This document shows positions 37,128 through 45,276 of a stretch of 64,000 nt of DNA, piece by piece. The stretch spans positions 992,001-1,056,000 of the forward strand of contig NZ_CP009355.1 in NCBI RefSeq assembly GCF_000772105.1, in the 5' to 3' direction. Position 1 is the stretch's first letter. Every line of letters starts with the position of its first letter. The notes under the pieces were generated by a model. The model saw nothing but the letters and a program-made list of their open reading frames with translations, searched no databases and had not been told where the DNA came from. The translations under genes and the position numbers were made by a program. The DNA is from Vibrio tubiashii ATCC 19109 (GTDB lineage Bacteria > Pseudomonadota > Gammaproteobacteria > Enterobacterales > Vibrionaceae).

Positions 37128-38369
37128 ATGAAGAATGCACTTTTATTGGCTAGTTCGTTAATTGCAGTTCCAGCCATCTCCGCTGAACAACCAACCACAC
37201 CTGAGGCCGTAACAGCGGCTTACGCCGCGTCTGTTCAAAACGATGAAACATACACCTACGTTAGATGCTGGTATCGCCCTGCTCAAACTCATGACGATCC
37301 AGCAACATCATGGGAATGGGCTCTAGATGAAAATGGAGACTACCTAAAAGTAAACGGGTATTGGTGGTCATCAGTGTCATTTAAGAACATGTTCTACACC
37401 AACACCCCTCAGTCAGAAATTAGGCAACGCTGTCAAGAAACACTTAATGTTAGCCATGATACGGCAGACATGCTCTATTACGCTTCGGACAATCGCTTTT
37501 CTTACAACCATTCTATATGGACAAATGACACAACACTGAACAGTAAGATAAATCGCTTAGTTGCATTTGGTGATAGCCTTTCTGACACTGGAAATCTATT
37601 TAATGGCTCGCAGTGGGTATTCCCTAACGCTAACTCTTGGTTCTTAGGTCACTTCTCAAATGGATTTGTATGGACAGAGTATTTAGCTGAGGCCAAAGAT
37701 GTTCCACTCTACAATTGGTCTGTCGGTGGCGCTGCGGGTACAAATCAATACGTTGCATTAACAGGGATTTATGATCAGGTCACTTCCTATCTTACATATA
37801 TGAAGATAGCCAAAAACTATGATCCTAAAAACACATTATTTACCCTTGAGTTTGGCTTAAATGACTTCATGAATTACGACCGCGAAGTCTCTGACGTCAA
37901 AGCGGATCTAAGTAGTGCCCTAATCAGACTGCGCGATGCAGGGGCGCAACACCTAATCCTACTGACACTACCAGATGCGACCAAGGCTCCGCAGTTCAAG
38001 TACTCAACTCAACAAGAGATAGAAAAAGTTCGTGCAAAAATTGTGGCGTTTAATGCTTTTATCAGAGAACAAGCAGATTTATACAAAAATAAAGGTATGA
38101 ATGTGGTGCTCTACGATGCAAACACCCTGTTCAACGCAATGACCAGTAAACCTGAAGAGCATGGATTTGCCAATGCCAAGGATGCTTGTTTAAACATCAA
38201 TAGAAGTTCGGCACTTGATTATTTATACAGCCATAGCTTCACTAACGATTGTGCTCATCACGGTTCAGATAAATACGTTTTTTGGGGCGTAACTCACCCA
38301 ACAACTGCGGCGCACAAATACATCGCTGACAACATAATTCAAGAAGAACTAAACAAGTTTCCATTCTAA
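37128..38369 (+). CDS. tlh: Thermolabile haemolysin/lecithinase (SGNH phospholipase)
   Basis: 413 residues, the size of V. parahaemolyticus TLH and V. cholerae lecithinase. Signal peptide ends at ISAE. A Vibrio-specific N-terminal domain (to about 140, with VRCWYRP and the WWSSVSFKNMFY region) precedes the SGNH hydrolase: block I AFGDSLSDTGN (Ser150), block II SVGGAAGTNQ, block III EFGLNDF, block V THPTTAAH. It hydrolyses phosphatidylcholine and lyses erythrocytes in this family. It is divergent from the aerolysin gene. Confidence 0.94.
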   Translation: MKNALLLASSLIAVPAISAEQPTTPEAVTAAYAASVQNDETYTYVRCWYRPAQTHDDPATSWEWALDENGDYLKVNGYWWSSVSFKNMFYTNTPQSEIRQRCQETLNVSHDTADMLYYASDNRFSYNHSIWTNDTTLNSKINRLVAFGDSLSDTGNLFNGSQWVFPNANSWFLGHFSNGFVWTEYLAEAKDVPLYNWSVGGAAGTNQYVALTGIYDQVTSYLTYMKIAKNYDPKNTLFTLEFGLNDFMNYDREVSDVKADLSSALIRLRDAGAQHLILLTLPDATKAPQFKYSTQQEIEKVRAKIVAFNAFIREQADLYKNKGMNVVLYDANTLFNAMTSKPEEHGFANAKDACLNINRSSALDYLYSHSFTNDCAHHGSDKYVFWGVTHPTTAAHKYIADNIIQEELNKFPF

Positions 38370-38372
38370 TAT

Positions 38373-38404
38373 AAAGGCAGAGGTTTTATCCTCTGCCTTT
38401 CTTT
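38373..38404 (+). terminator. Terminator of tlh
   Basis: AAAGGCAGAGG and CCTCTGCCTTT stem followed by CTTTT. Confidence 0.9.
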
Positions 38405-38417
38405 TAACCTTATTTCC

Positions 38418-39587
38418 TTACGCAACTGCCTTGTTAGCCTTATAGGTGTTAAGACCAAAGATAGCTATCACGGCGAGAACGAAAGGAAGTACATAAACGT
38501 TCATCGTTTGCCAACCTACAGTTGACTCTAACCATCCAGACATAAGAGCTGTAACCGTTACACAGCTAAATACAAAGAACTCGTTGAAGGCTTGCGCTTT
38601 CGATTTGTTTTGGGGCTTGTATGACTGGCTGAACAATCCGGTTGCAGCAATGAACATAAAGTTCCACCCCACCCCCAAAAGAATCAGGGCCAAGCTAAAG
38701 TGCCAAATTGATTGCCCATGTATATTGATGGCAATACATAAGACAAACAGTAAGCCTCCCGCAAGAATCATTGCTCTCGCGCCAAATCGTTCTATCAGGT
38801 TTCCGGTGAAAAAAGCAGGGACAAACATACCAAGCACATGCCACTCAATCACCCCAGCCGCTTTGTTAAAATCAAAACCACAACCTATCATGGCAAGAGG
38901 TGTTGCCGTCATCAAAATGTTCATCACCGCATACGCAACCATTGCCGCAAACACTGAAATCATGAAGTTTGGTGCTTTCATAATCTCGCTAAGCGGTTCA
39001 GAAACAATCTGCTCATGCTGCTCAATCGGCGCGGGAAAACGAATGGTTTGCAGTAAACACAGCGCAATAATATTAAGGACGATTAAGGACATGAATGCAC
39101 CAACGTAGAGTCCATCAGAAGACCACTGCTGCGAATAGACTGCTAGATTTGGTCCTAGCATCGCGGCTAACACGCCACCTGCCATCGAAATAGAAATCGC
39201 CCTGTGTCTTGCACTCTCATCACAGACTTCGATTGCCGCAAAACGATACAAAGTCCCGAAGCCGATACCAATCCCCAACAACAATGTTCCAACACAAAAC
39301 ATTGAAAAGTTTTGTTGCGACAATGCGTAAGTCGCTATCGAAGCACCTGTAATGCCGACCAGATTACCTATACTAAACCCCTTTTTCCTACCTAGTTTCC
39401 CCATGATGAGAGAGGCGGGAATAGTCGCACTCATTAGACCTAGAAACTGCAAGGCAACGGGTAAGGTAATTAGGCTCAAACTAGGCGCTAACGTTTTGCC
39501 AACCAGCCCAATAACCGATATCAGCAGAATGTTTCCGGTCATCAGCAGAGCTTGACATAATGACAACAGCCAAACGTTCCGGTTCAT
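38418..39587 (-). CDS. MFS transporter (YfkF-like drug/metabolite exporter type)
   Basis: 389 residues with 12 predicted membrane segments. Loop 2-3 has the MFS signature as MGKLGRKKGFSIGN, and segment 5 region has GPNLAVYS. A cytoplasmic loop near 195 (APIEQHEQIVSEPLSEIM) separates the halves. Substrate is unknown. Its ATG overlaps the stop of the racemase gene upstream, so they are an operon and the transporter may move an amino acid or related product of that enzyme. Confidence 0.88.
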   Translation of the reverse strand: MNRNVWLLSLCQALLMTGNILLISVIGLVGKTLAPSLSLITLPVALQFLGLMSATIPASLIMGKLGRKKGFSIGNLVGITGASIATYALSQQNFSMFCVGTLLLGIGIGFGTLYRFAAIEVCDESARHRAISISMAGGVLAAMLGPNLAVYSQQWSSDGLYVGAFMSLIVLNIIALCLLQTIRFPAPIEQHEQIVSEPLSEIMKAPNFMISVFAAMVAYAVMNILMTATPLAMIGCGFDFNKAAGVIEWHVLGMFVPAFFTGNLIERFGARAMILAGGLLFVLCIAINIHGQSIWHFSLALILLGVGWNFMFIAATGLFSQSYKPQNKSKAQAFNEFFVFSCVTVTALMSGWLESTVGWQTMNVYVLPFVLAVIAIFGLNTYKANKAVA

Positions 39588-40276
39588 TTCAGCGCCTCTT
39601 CGACTGCTGCATCAACGTGAATTGCAACAGTATCAAACAAAGGAACCTGAGTATCACTTTGCTCTACAAGCAATCCAATCTCAGTGCAGCCTAAGATCAC
39701 CCCTTCTGCTCCCGATGCGGCTAGGTCATCAATAATAGTGAGGTAATCATCTTTAGATCGCCTGTTGATCTTTCCTAAGCAAAGCTCGTTATAAATGATG
39801 TCGTGAACGAGCTTCCTCTGTACGCCATTAGGAACAACGACCTCGATGCCAAACTTATCAGTCAGTCTTTGCTTGTAAAAAGCCTGCTCCATCGTAAATG
39901 CAGTGCCAAGGAGACCTATTTTAGTGATACCGCGCTGCTGTAACTCAACGCCTGTCGCATCGGCGATATGAAGCAAAGGGATTGAAATAGATTCTTCAAC
40001 TTGTCCAGCCACTTTATGCATGGTATTAGTCGCGATGAGAATGAAGTCAGCCCCCGCCTTTTCAATAGATTGCGCGGCTTGGCAAAGAATGGTTGCGTTG
40101 GCTTGCCAGTCTCCGCTTCGTTGTAACGCTTCTACCTCGGCAAAATCGACACTGTTTAAAATTATCTTCGCTGAATGCAGCCCACCTTTAGCACTTTTAA
40201 CACCTTCGTTTAATTGCTGGTAGTAAATCGCGGTTGACTCCCAACTCATACCGCCAATTATGCCAATTGTTTTCAT
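39584..40276 (-). CDS. YgeA-like aspartate/glutamate racemase family protein
   Basis: 230 residues from ATG 40276, which follows GGGGAAAGGA. Motifs: IGIIGGMSWESTAIYYQQLN, LHSAKIILNSVDFAEVE, ATNTMHKVA and VILGCTEIGLL. As in E. coli YgeA, the first catalytic Cys is replaced by Thr (NTMH) and the second Cys is kept (GCTE). YgeA-type enzymes racemise several amino acids weakly (for example homoserine). It is operonic with the MFS gene, so release or uptake of a D-amino acid is plausible but not shown. Confidence 0.88.
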   Translation of the reverse strand: MKTIGIIGGMSWESTAIYYQQLNEGVKSAKGGLHSAKIILNSVDFAEVEALQRSGDWQANATILCQAAQSIEKAGADFILIATNTMHKVAGQVEESISIPLLHIADATGVELQQRGITKIGLLGTAFTMEQAFYKQRLTDKFGIEVVVPNGVQRKLVHDIIYNELCLGKINRRSKDDYLTIIDDLAASGAEGVILGCTEIGLLVEQSDTQVPLFDTVAIHVDAAVEEALK

Positions 40277-40298
40277 TCCTTTCCCCTCGACTGACTTA

Positions 40299-40346
40299 AT
40301 ACCAATCACACCAATTATCTGAACATCTAATTTATGCGATTGGTAT
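40299..40346. repeat. Palindromic intergenic repeat (ATACCAATC...GATTGGTAT)
   Basis: ATACCAATC and GATTGGTAT are exact 9-base inverted arms 48 bp end to end, with CACACCAATTATCTGAACAT and TTTATGC between. This looks like the short dispersed palindromes common between Vibrio genes. It sits upstream of the racemase gene. Confidence 0.6.
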
Positions 40347-40387
40347 AATTAATTTAATTAAACAGATATCTAAAAGCATTACAAACA

Positions 40388-40421
40388 AAAAAGCCCCTAG
40401 CTTTCGTTAGCTAGAGGCTTT
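40388..40421 (-). terminator. Terminator of phaC
   Basis: AAGCCCCTAGCT/AGCTAGAGGCTT stem; on the minus strand TTTTTTGTTTG follows. Confidence 0.9.
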
Positions 40422-40438
40422 CGCTTATTAGAAACAAT

Positions 40439-42217
40439 CTAGTTTGTTTCTTTGATTGGCAAGACCTGCTTGACGTAATTGCCAGGCGCTGGCCCCAATA
40501 CTGGGAACTGTTCACTACCTACCTTGAACGGTTCAACTTGCTCATCAGGATTAAAGCCAAGCAACCATTGATCCCAATGTGTCCACCACGAGCCTTCAGT
40601 ATGGTCCGCGTTTGCTAACCATTCATCGGCATTGTCATCCAAAGAATCATTGGTCCAGAAACCATACTTGCCTTTTGCAGGATGATTGACGATCCCTGCG
40701 ATATGACCAGATTCACCAAGCACGAATGTCTTATTGCCACCGACGTTTAGCGCACCACGATAGGTTCCTTGCCATAGTGCAATATGGTCTTCCTTGGTTG
40801 AGATAAAGTAGCTCGGCACTTTGATCTTATTCAGGTCGATCCATACCCCGCCAATTTTCACGCCCTTGTCTTCTACCAACTTATTGTTTAAGTAGAGTTC
40901 ACGTAACATGAAGTTGTGGGTGTCTGCCGCTACGTTAGTACTGTCACTGTTCCAATACAGCAAATCGAAATCGACTGGACTGTTACCTTTTAGATAGTTA
41001 TCAACGTAGTAGTTCCAATAGAGGCTATTTTCACGCAGAAGACTGAAGGTCACACTCAGAGAGCGACCATCCATGTAACCTTTCGCACTGTTCTGAGCTT
41101 CAATTGCATTAATGATCGTGTCATTGATATACGCACCAACTTCTCCAGGCTGAGAGAAATCTAATAACGTAGTGAAGAAAGACGCACTCTTAATGCGCTT
41201 TTTCATTCTCTTTGCCGCGTAGTAGGCAATCGTAGACGCCAGCACAGTACCACCAATGCAGTAACCCGCTGCGTTGATTTGATCTTGCCCAGTGATGTCT
41301 TCAATCGCCGATACGGCTTTTGCGACGCCATCAGTGACATAGTCACCAAATTCAACGTTACGCTGCTCTTTACCTGGATTTCGCCATGACATCATAAATA
41401 CAGCATGTCCTTGCTCAAGGAGCCAGCGAACCATTGAGTTTTTCTCACGTAAATCAAGAATATAGTATTTGTTGATAAACGGAGGCACGATCAATAGCGG
41501 TGTTGCGTTGACTTTTTCCGTCATTGGGCGGTATTGAATCAACTCAAACAGCTCATTTTGGAAGACAACGTCACCTTGCGTATTGGCAATATCTTCTCCG
41601 ATTCTAAATGCGTTGTTGTTTGTCATTCGAATCTTGAGGATATCAGCACTCGACTCTACGTCTTCTTTCAGTTGCTCTAATCCAGCGAGTAGGTTTTCGC
41701 CATTTTGCTCTAACGTTAGCTTAAGGAGCTCTGGGTTAGTGGCGATATAGTTACTTGGAGACATAGCATTGATAGCTTGGCGCGAGAAAAAGCTGATTCG
41801 TTCTTTGCTTTTCTCATCCAGACCCTCGATGCTTTCTATCGTCTCTAGGTAAGTTTTACTAAATAGAAGATAAGACTGCTTGATGAAGTTGAAGAAGATG
41901 TCGTTTTGCCACTCTTCGTGTGCAAAGCGTTTATCACCTTTTTCAGCTTTAACAATTTCTTCTGTATTGGCAGTTAGAGCAACGTTTTGCCAAATTTGTA
42001 ATTGCTGCTGCCACCAGTCTGCTTGAATTTTTAACAATGCAGCAGGTTGATTTGCGGCACTTTCGAAGAGCTTGGTTGTATCTTCTAAGTTAACCTCTTG
42101 CATTGCTTTATTGAGGGGAGAGTTCGCGGCTGCCCTGCTGAGTTCTAGATCTTCCCACCATTTTTGATTGGTTTCTTGGAGCTTAACAAGGTAGTCCGAA
42201 AAGAAGTGTTGTAACAT
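40439..42217 (-). CDS. phaC: Poly(3-hydroxybutyrate) synthase, class I
   Basis: 592-residue PHA polymerase, the length of class I PhaC. The lipase-like box is GYCIGG with catalytic Cys320. The other triad members lie in STKEDHIALW (Asp) and GESGHIAG (His). Also present are PPFINKYYILDL and FMMSWRNPG, conserved around the oxyanion hole. It polymerises 3-hydroxybutyryl-CoA at granule surfaces. Last gene of phaBAPC; a hairpin with a T-tract separates it from the phasin gene and may lower its expression. Confidence 0.97.
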   Translation of the reverse strand: MLQHFFSDYLVKLQETNQKWWEDLELSRAAANSPLNKAMQEVNLEDTTKLFESAANQPAALLKIQADWWQQQLQIWQNVALTANTEEIVKAEKGDKRFAHEEWQNDIFFNFIKQSYLLFSKTYLETIESIEGLDEKSKERISFFSRQAINAMSPSNYIATNPELLKLTLEQNGENLLAGLEQLKEDVESSADILKIRMTNNNAFRIGEDIANTQGDVVFQNELFELIQYRPMTEKVNATPLLIVPPFINKYYILDLREKNSMVRWLLEQGHAVFMMSWRNPGKEQRNVEFGDYVTDGVAKAVSAIEDITGQDQINAAGYCIGGTVLASTIAYYAAKRMKKRIKSASFFTTLLDFSQPGEVGAYINDTIINAIEAQNSAKGYMDGRSLSVTFSLLRENSLYWNYYVDNYLKGNSPVDFDLLYWNSDSTNVAADTHNFMLRELYLNNKLVEDKGVKIGGVWIDLNKIKVPSYFISTKEDHIALWQGTYRGALNVGGNKTFVLGESGHIAGIVNHPAKGKYGFWTNDSLDDNADEWLANADHTEGSWWTHWDQWLLGFNPDEQVEPFKVGSEQFPVLGPAPGNYVKQVLPIKETN

Positions 42218-42237
42218 ATTGCTACTCCTAAGATCGG

Positions 42238-42260
42238 AAAAATGCCGCCTTTCGGCGGCA
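42238..42260 (-). terminator. Attenuator-like hairpin between phaP and phaC
   Basis: On the minus strand TGCCGCC, loop GAAA, GGCGGCA, then TTTTTCC. It is a compact GNRA-loop hairpin with a T-tract, 13 bases after the phasin stop and just before phaC. Confidence 0.7.
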
Positions 42261-42272
42261 GAGAAGTCAGTG

Positions 42273-42620
42273 TTATGCTGGAGTCACTGTCTTAAGATTT
42301 TCCGATGTCATTTGCTCAACATCATCTTTGAACTCTTTGGCGATAGATTGCAGCTTGTTGCTGTCGTCCATCATCTGTTGAGATAGCTTAGTCAGCACAT
42401 TAAGCTGCTGGCTATTGAATGCAGTTAGTGACGTGACGTCTTTCACTTCACTTGCCGCTTTCATTTGCGTTAGACCCATTTCGCTGTAAGTGCGGATAGC
42501 ATTTAGTTGAAGCTCAGTAAGCACTTCGACGTTCTTCGTCACAAGCTTGTTGAACTTCACGTATGGTTCTAGGCCTTTTTCAGTTTGATCTGTAAATGTT
42601 TTGAAGAAATCTGTGTACAT
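42273..42620 (-). CDS. phaP: Phasin family protein
   Basis: 115 residues from ATG 42620, set by AGGAG eight bases upstream. It begins MYTDFFKTFTDQTEKGLEP and is helical throughout, with amphipathic repeats (NVEVLTELQLNAIRTYSEMG, KAASEVKDVTSLTAF). This is the phasin-family pattern, and the gene lies between phaA and phaC. Phasins coat PHB granules and are needed in large amounts, which fits the attenuator-like hairpin downstream. Confidence 0.9.
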   Translation of the reverse strand: MYTDFFKTFTDQTEKGLEPYVKFNKLVTKNVEVLTELQLNAIRTYSEMGLTQMKAASEVKDVTSLTAFNSQQLNVLTKLSQQMMDDSNKLQSIAKEFKDDVEQMTSENLKTVTPA

Positions 42621-42655
42621 AAGTATCACTCCTAAGTTAAGTCCATTTAAATGGT

Positions 42656-43864
42656 TTAGTTAATTGATTTGATTACAACTGCAGTGCCCATACCGCCACC
42701 TACACACAGTGAAGCGACACCATATTGACCTTGCCCGCGATTAAGTTCATGGATTAATGAAACAAGAATGCGGTTACCCGATGCGCCAAGTGGATGCCCT
42801 AAGGCAATCGCTCCCCCATTTGGGTTGGCTTTATCGAGGATGGATGAAACAGATACCTGATGTTTTTCTGCTAGCAGATGAATTACACCTAGCGCTTGGG
42901 CGGCAAAGGCCTCATTCAACTCATAGACATCAATATCGTCGGTTTTAAGTTCAGCTTTTGCCAATGCTTTAGTGACTGCTTCGACAGGACCAAGCCCCAT
43001 AACTTCGGGCGCTAAACCAGACTGAGCGTAGCTGACGATTTCAGCAAGTGGAGTTAATCCATACTGTTTAACCGCTGACTCACTCGCAACGATAACTGCA
43101 CTCGCGCCGTCGTTAATACCTGAGGCGTTACCCGCTGTAACTGTACCTTCACGGTCAAAAGCTGGTCGAAGTTTTGCTAATCCGCTTAATGTTGCTTCAG
43201 GTTTTGGATACTCGTCAGTATCAAAAACAATCGTTTCACGACGTTTTTTCACATCAACTGAAACAATCTCATCTTTGAACTTACCTGCTTCAATTGCAGA
43301 AACCGCTTTCAACTGACTCGCTTGGGCATATTCATCTTGCTGCTCGCGGGAGAGGCCGACTTCTTTCGCGACATTTTCTGCCGTCACACCCATATGATAT
43401 TGGTTGTAAACGTCAGTTAAGCCGTCATTAATCAGTAAGTCTGTCAGGTTCAGATTGCCCATTTTATGGCCATCACGAATACCAGAAGGAACAGTGAAAG
43501 GAATCTGAGACATCACTTCGACACCTGCTGCAACGACGACTTGAGCATCACCAGAGCGGATATGGCTTACTGCATCCATAACGGTTTTCATGCCGCTACC
43601 ACACACCATATTCAGTGAATACGCAGGCACTTCGTTTGGTATACCAGCGTAAATTGCCGCTTGACGGCCAACACCCATACCTTGACCAGCCCCAACCACA
43701 TTGCCCACAATAACTTCATCGATAGAGTCAACATTCACGCCACTTTCAGTGACGGCAGCTTTGATCGCGATTGAAGCCAAATTACCTGCTGAAATATCTT
43801 TCAGTGTGCCGCCAAAAGCGCCGATAGGAGTACGCTTAGCACCTACAATAAATACTTTTTCCAT
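42656..43864 (-). CDS. phaA: Acetyl-CoA acetyltransferase (beta-ketothiolase)
   Basis: 402-residue thiolase. Acyl-binding Cys88 in NMVCGSGMKTV, the His of NEAFAAQ, and GHPLGASGNR with CVGGGMGTAVV supplying the second Cys are all present. It condenses two acetyl-CoA into acetoacetyl-CoA, the first PHB step. AAGGAGGATGAATC precedes the ATG. It lies 12 bases after phaB. Confidence 0.96.
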   Translation of the reverse strand: MEKVFIVGAKRTPIGAFGGTLKDISAGNLASIAIKAAVTESGVNVDSIDEVIVGNVVGAGQGMGVGRQAAIYAGIPNEVPAYSLNMVCGSGMKTVMDAVSHIRSGDAQVVVAAGVEVMSQIPFTVPSGIRDGHKMGNLNLTDLLINDGLTDVYNQYHMGVTAENVAKEVGLSREQQDEYAQASQLKAVSAIEAGKFKDEIVSVDVKKRRETIVFDTDEYPKPEATLSGLAKLRPAFDREGTVTAGNASGINDGASAVIVASESAVKQYGLTPLAEIVSYAQSGLAPEVMGLGPVEAVTKALAKAELKTDDIDVYELNEAFAAQALGVIHLLAEKHQVSVSSILDKANPNGGAIALGHPLGASGNRILVSLIHELNRGQGQYGVASLCVGGGMGTAVVIKSIN

Positions 43865-43876
43865 GATTCATCCTCC

Positions 43877-44617
43877 TTAATGCATGTGTAAGCCGCCATT
43901 TACAGAGAGTGTTTCCCCTGTAATGTAGGCGCCAGCTTCACTTGCTAAGAAAGAAACGGATTTAGCCACTTCCTCTGGAGTCGCTAAGCGACGCATCGGA
44001 ATCTGAGCTTTAATTGATTCAAGGACTTCTGGTTTCATCTCTTCTACCATTGGCGTACCTGTGTAGCCAGGAGCAACGACATTGACTGTCACACCTGAAC
44101 GAGCACCTTCCGCTGCTAATGCTTTGGAAAAGCCGATCATGCCCGCTTTGGCAGCCGAGTAGTTTGTTTGTCCGAACTGACCTTTGATACCGTTAACCGA
44201 AGAGATATTGATAACTCGACCATTGCCCTTCTCACACATGGCAGAGAACAGCGGCTGAGTAACATTGAACACACTGTTCAAGTTCGTTTCGATAACGTCT
44301 TTCCAAGCGGTAGCCGTCATCTTTTTAAACGTGCCATCTCGCGTGATTCCAGCATTGTTGATGACAACATCAACGGTACCTTCTTCCACAAGCAGACTCG
44401 CTAAACGCTCTGCACATTGCTCGGTATCAGTAACATCAAGTTCAAACAGACGCACTTGGTCTTCATTGAAACCTTTTTCGTTAAACCATTCTTGAGCACA
44501 TTGCTTTTTACCCGTGAAATGAGTAGCGATGACACGGTAGCCATCATTTACCAATTGAGTAGTAATAGCAGAACCAATTCCGCCTTTAGATCCAGTGATC
44601 AAAGCGATTTTTTTCAT
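43877..44617 (-). CDS. phaB: Acetoacetyl-CoA reductase
   Basis: 246-residue short-chain dehydrogenase: cofactor loop ITGSKGGIGSAI, NNAGITRDGTFKKMT, catalytic Ser in INISSVNGIKGQFGQ and Tyr-x3-Lys in NYSAAKAG. The GITRDGTFKKM block and VNVVAPGYTGTPMV are typical of PhaB. Reduces acetoacetyl-CoA to (R)-3-hydroxybutyryl-CoA with NADPH. First gene of the phaBAPC operon, with a hairpin about 50-75 bases upstream. Confidence 0.96.
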   Translation of the reverse strand: MKKIALITGSKGGIGSAITTQLVNDGYRVIATHFTGKKQCAQEWFNEKGFNEDQVRLFELDVTDTEQCAERLASLLVEEGTVDVVINNAGITRDGTFKKMTATAWKDVIETNLNSVFNVTQPLFSAMCEKGNGRVINISSVNGIKGQFGQTNYSAAKAGMIGFSKALAAEGARSGVTVNVVAPGYTGTPMVEEMKPEVLESIKAQIPMRRLATPEEVAKSVSFLASEAGAYITGETLSVNGGLHMH

Positions 44618-45222
44618 TAAGAGACTCCATTCTTAACAGCAATAAATAACCAAACGGTTTTCTTTTATTGGTGCTTGCCATTAAGCACCAACCAACGTCA
44701 TTAATAAATTATTGTAAGACTTTTCTTGCGTCTTTTAATTATCAAAACTAATGCCTATTTATTACAGTTCAAATACTTTTCGAAATTATGTGCATAAAGT
44801 TGAACAATGTCTCATATAGAATGTAATGTTATTTAATTGTTAACTCCACTTAAGCTTATGTTTTCAAAGGATTTGTTGTTATAAACATGTAAATCATTAA
44901 ACTCTATCATATTGTTTAATAAAGATTTTATTTGAATTACACTCATTTCATTAGTCTTCATCACTCATTGAACAACTGCTATTCGCACTCATTATCAATC
45001 CGGATTTTATGACTATTTTGTTACTAACGGACATTGACTTTAGGCTGATTAAAACGCAATTTAATTTAATAGAACTATCAGCCAATCTATTTAAACCTCT
45101 GAATAAAATGACATTAAATACATATTTTCTAATTATACTTTAGTATGAATAAAACAAGTTTTTAATAATAACCATTATTGATAGATGAAATAATAAAGAC
45201 ATCCAAAACTAACGAACAAAAA
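44618..45222. other. 605-bp AT-rich gap upstream of phaB
   Basis: No coding frame recognised. A perfect 9-bp hairpin, TTGGTGCTT and AAGCACCAA with a 6-base loop, lies at 44668-44691 in the phaB leader region. The rest shows no repeat, RNA gene or strong site that I can support. Confidence 0.55.
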
Positions 45223-45244
45223 AGCCCGGATAAAAATCCGGGCT
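45223..45244 (-). terminator. Terminator of the vexK-like gene
   Basis: AGCCCGGA and TCCGGGCT stem; on the minus strand TTTTTGTTCG follows. Confidence 0.92.
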
Positions 45245-45276
45245 GGCTTAAAGCGAATCGTTATTCAGTCCATGAA

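Noticed and set aside
38584..39108. Long 174-codon plus-strand frame within the MFS gene
   Set aside because: Antisense to a well-supported 12-segment transporter; composition is that of a reversed membrane gene.
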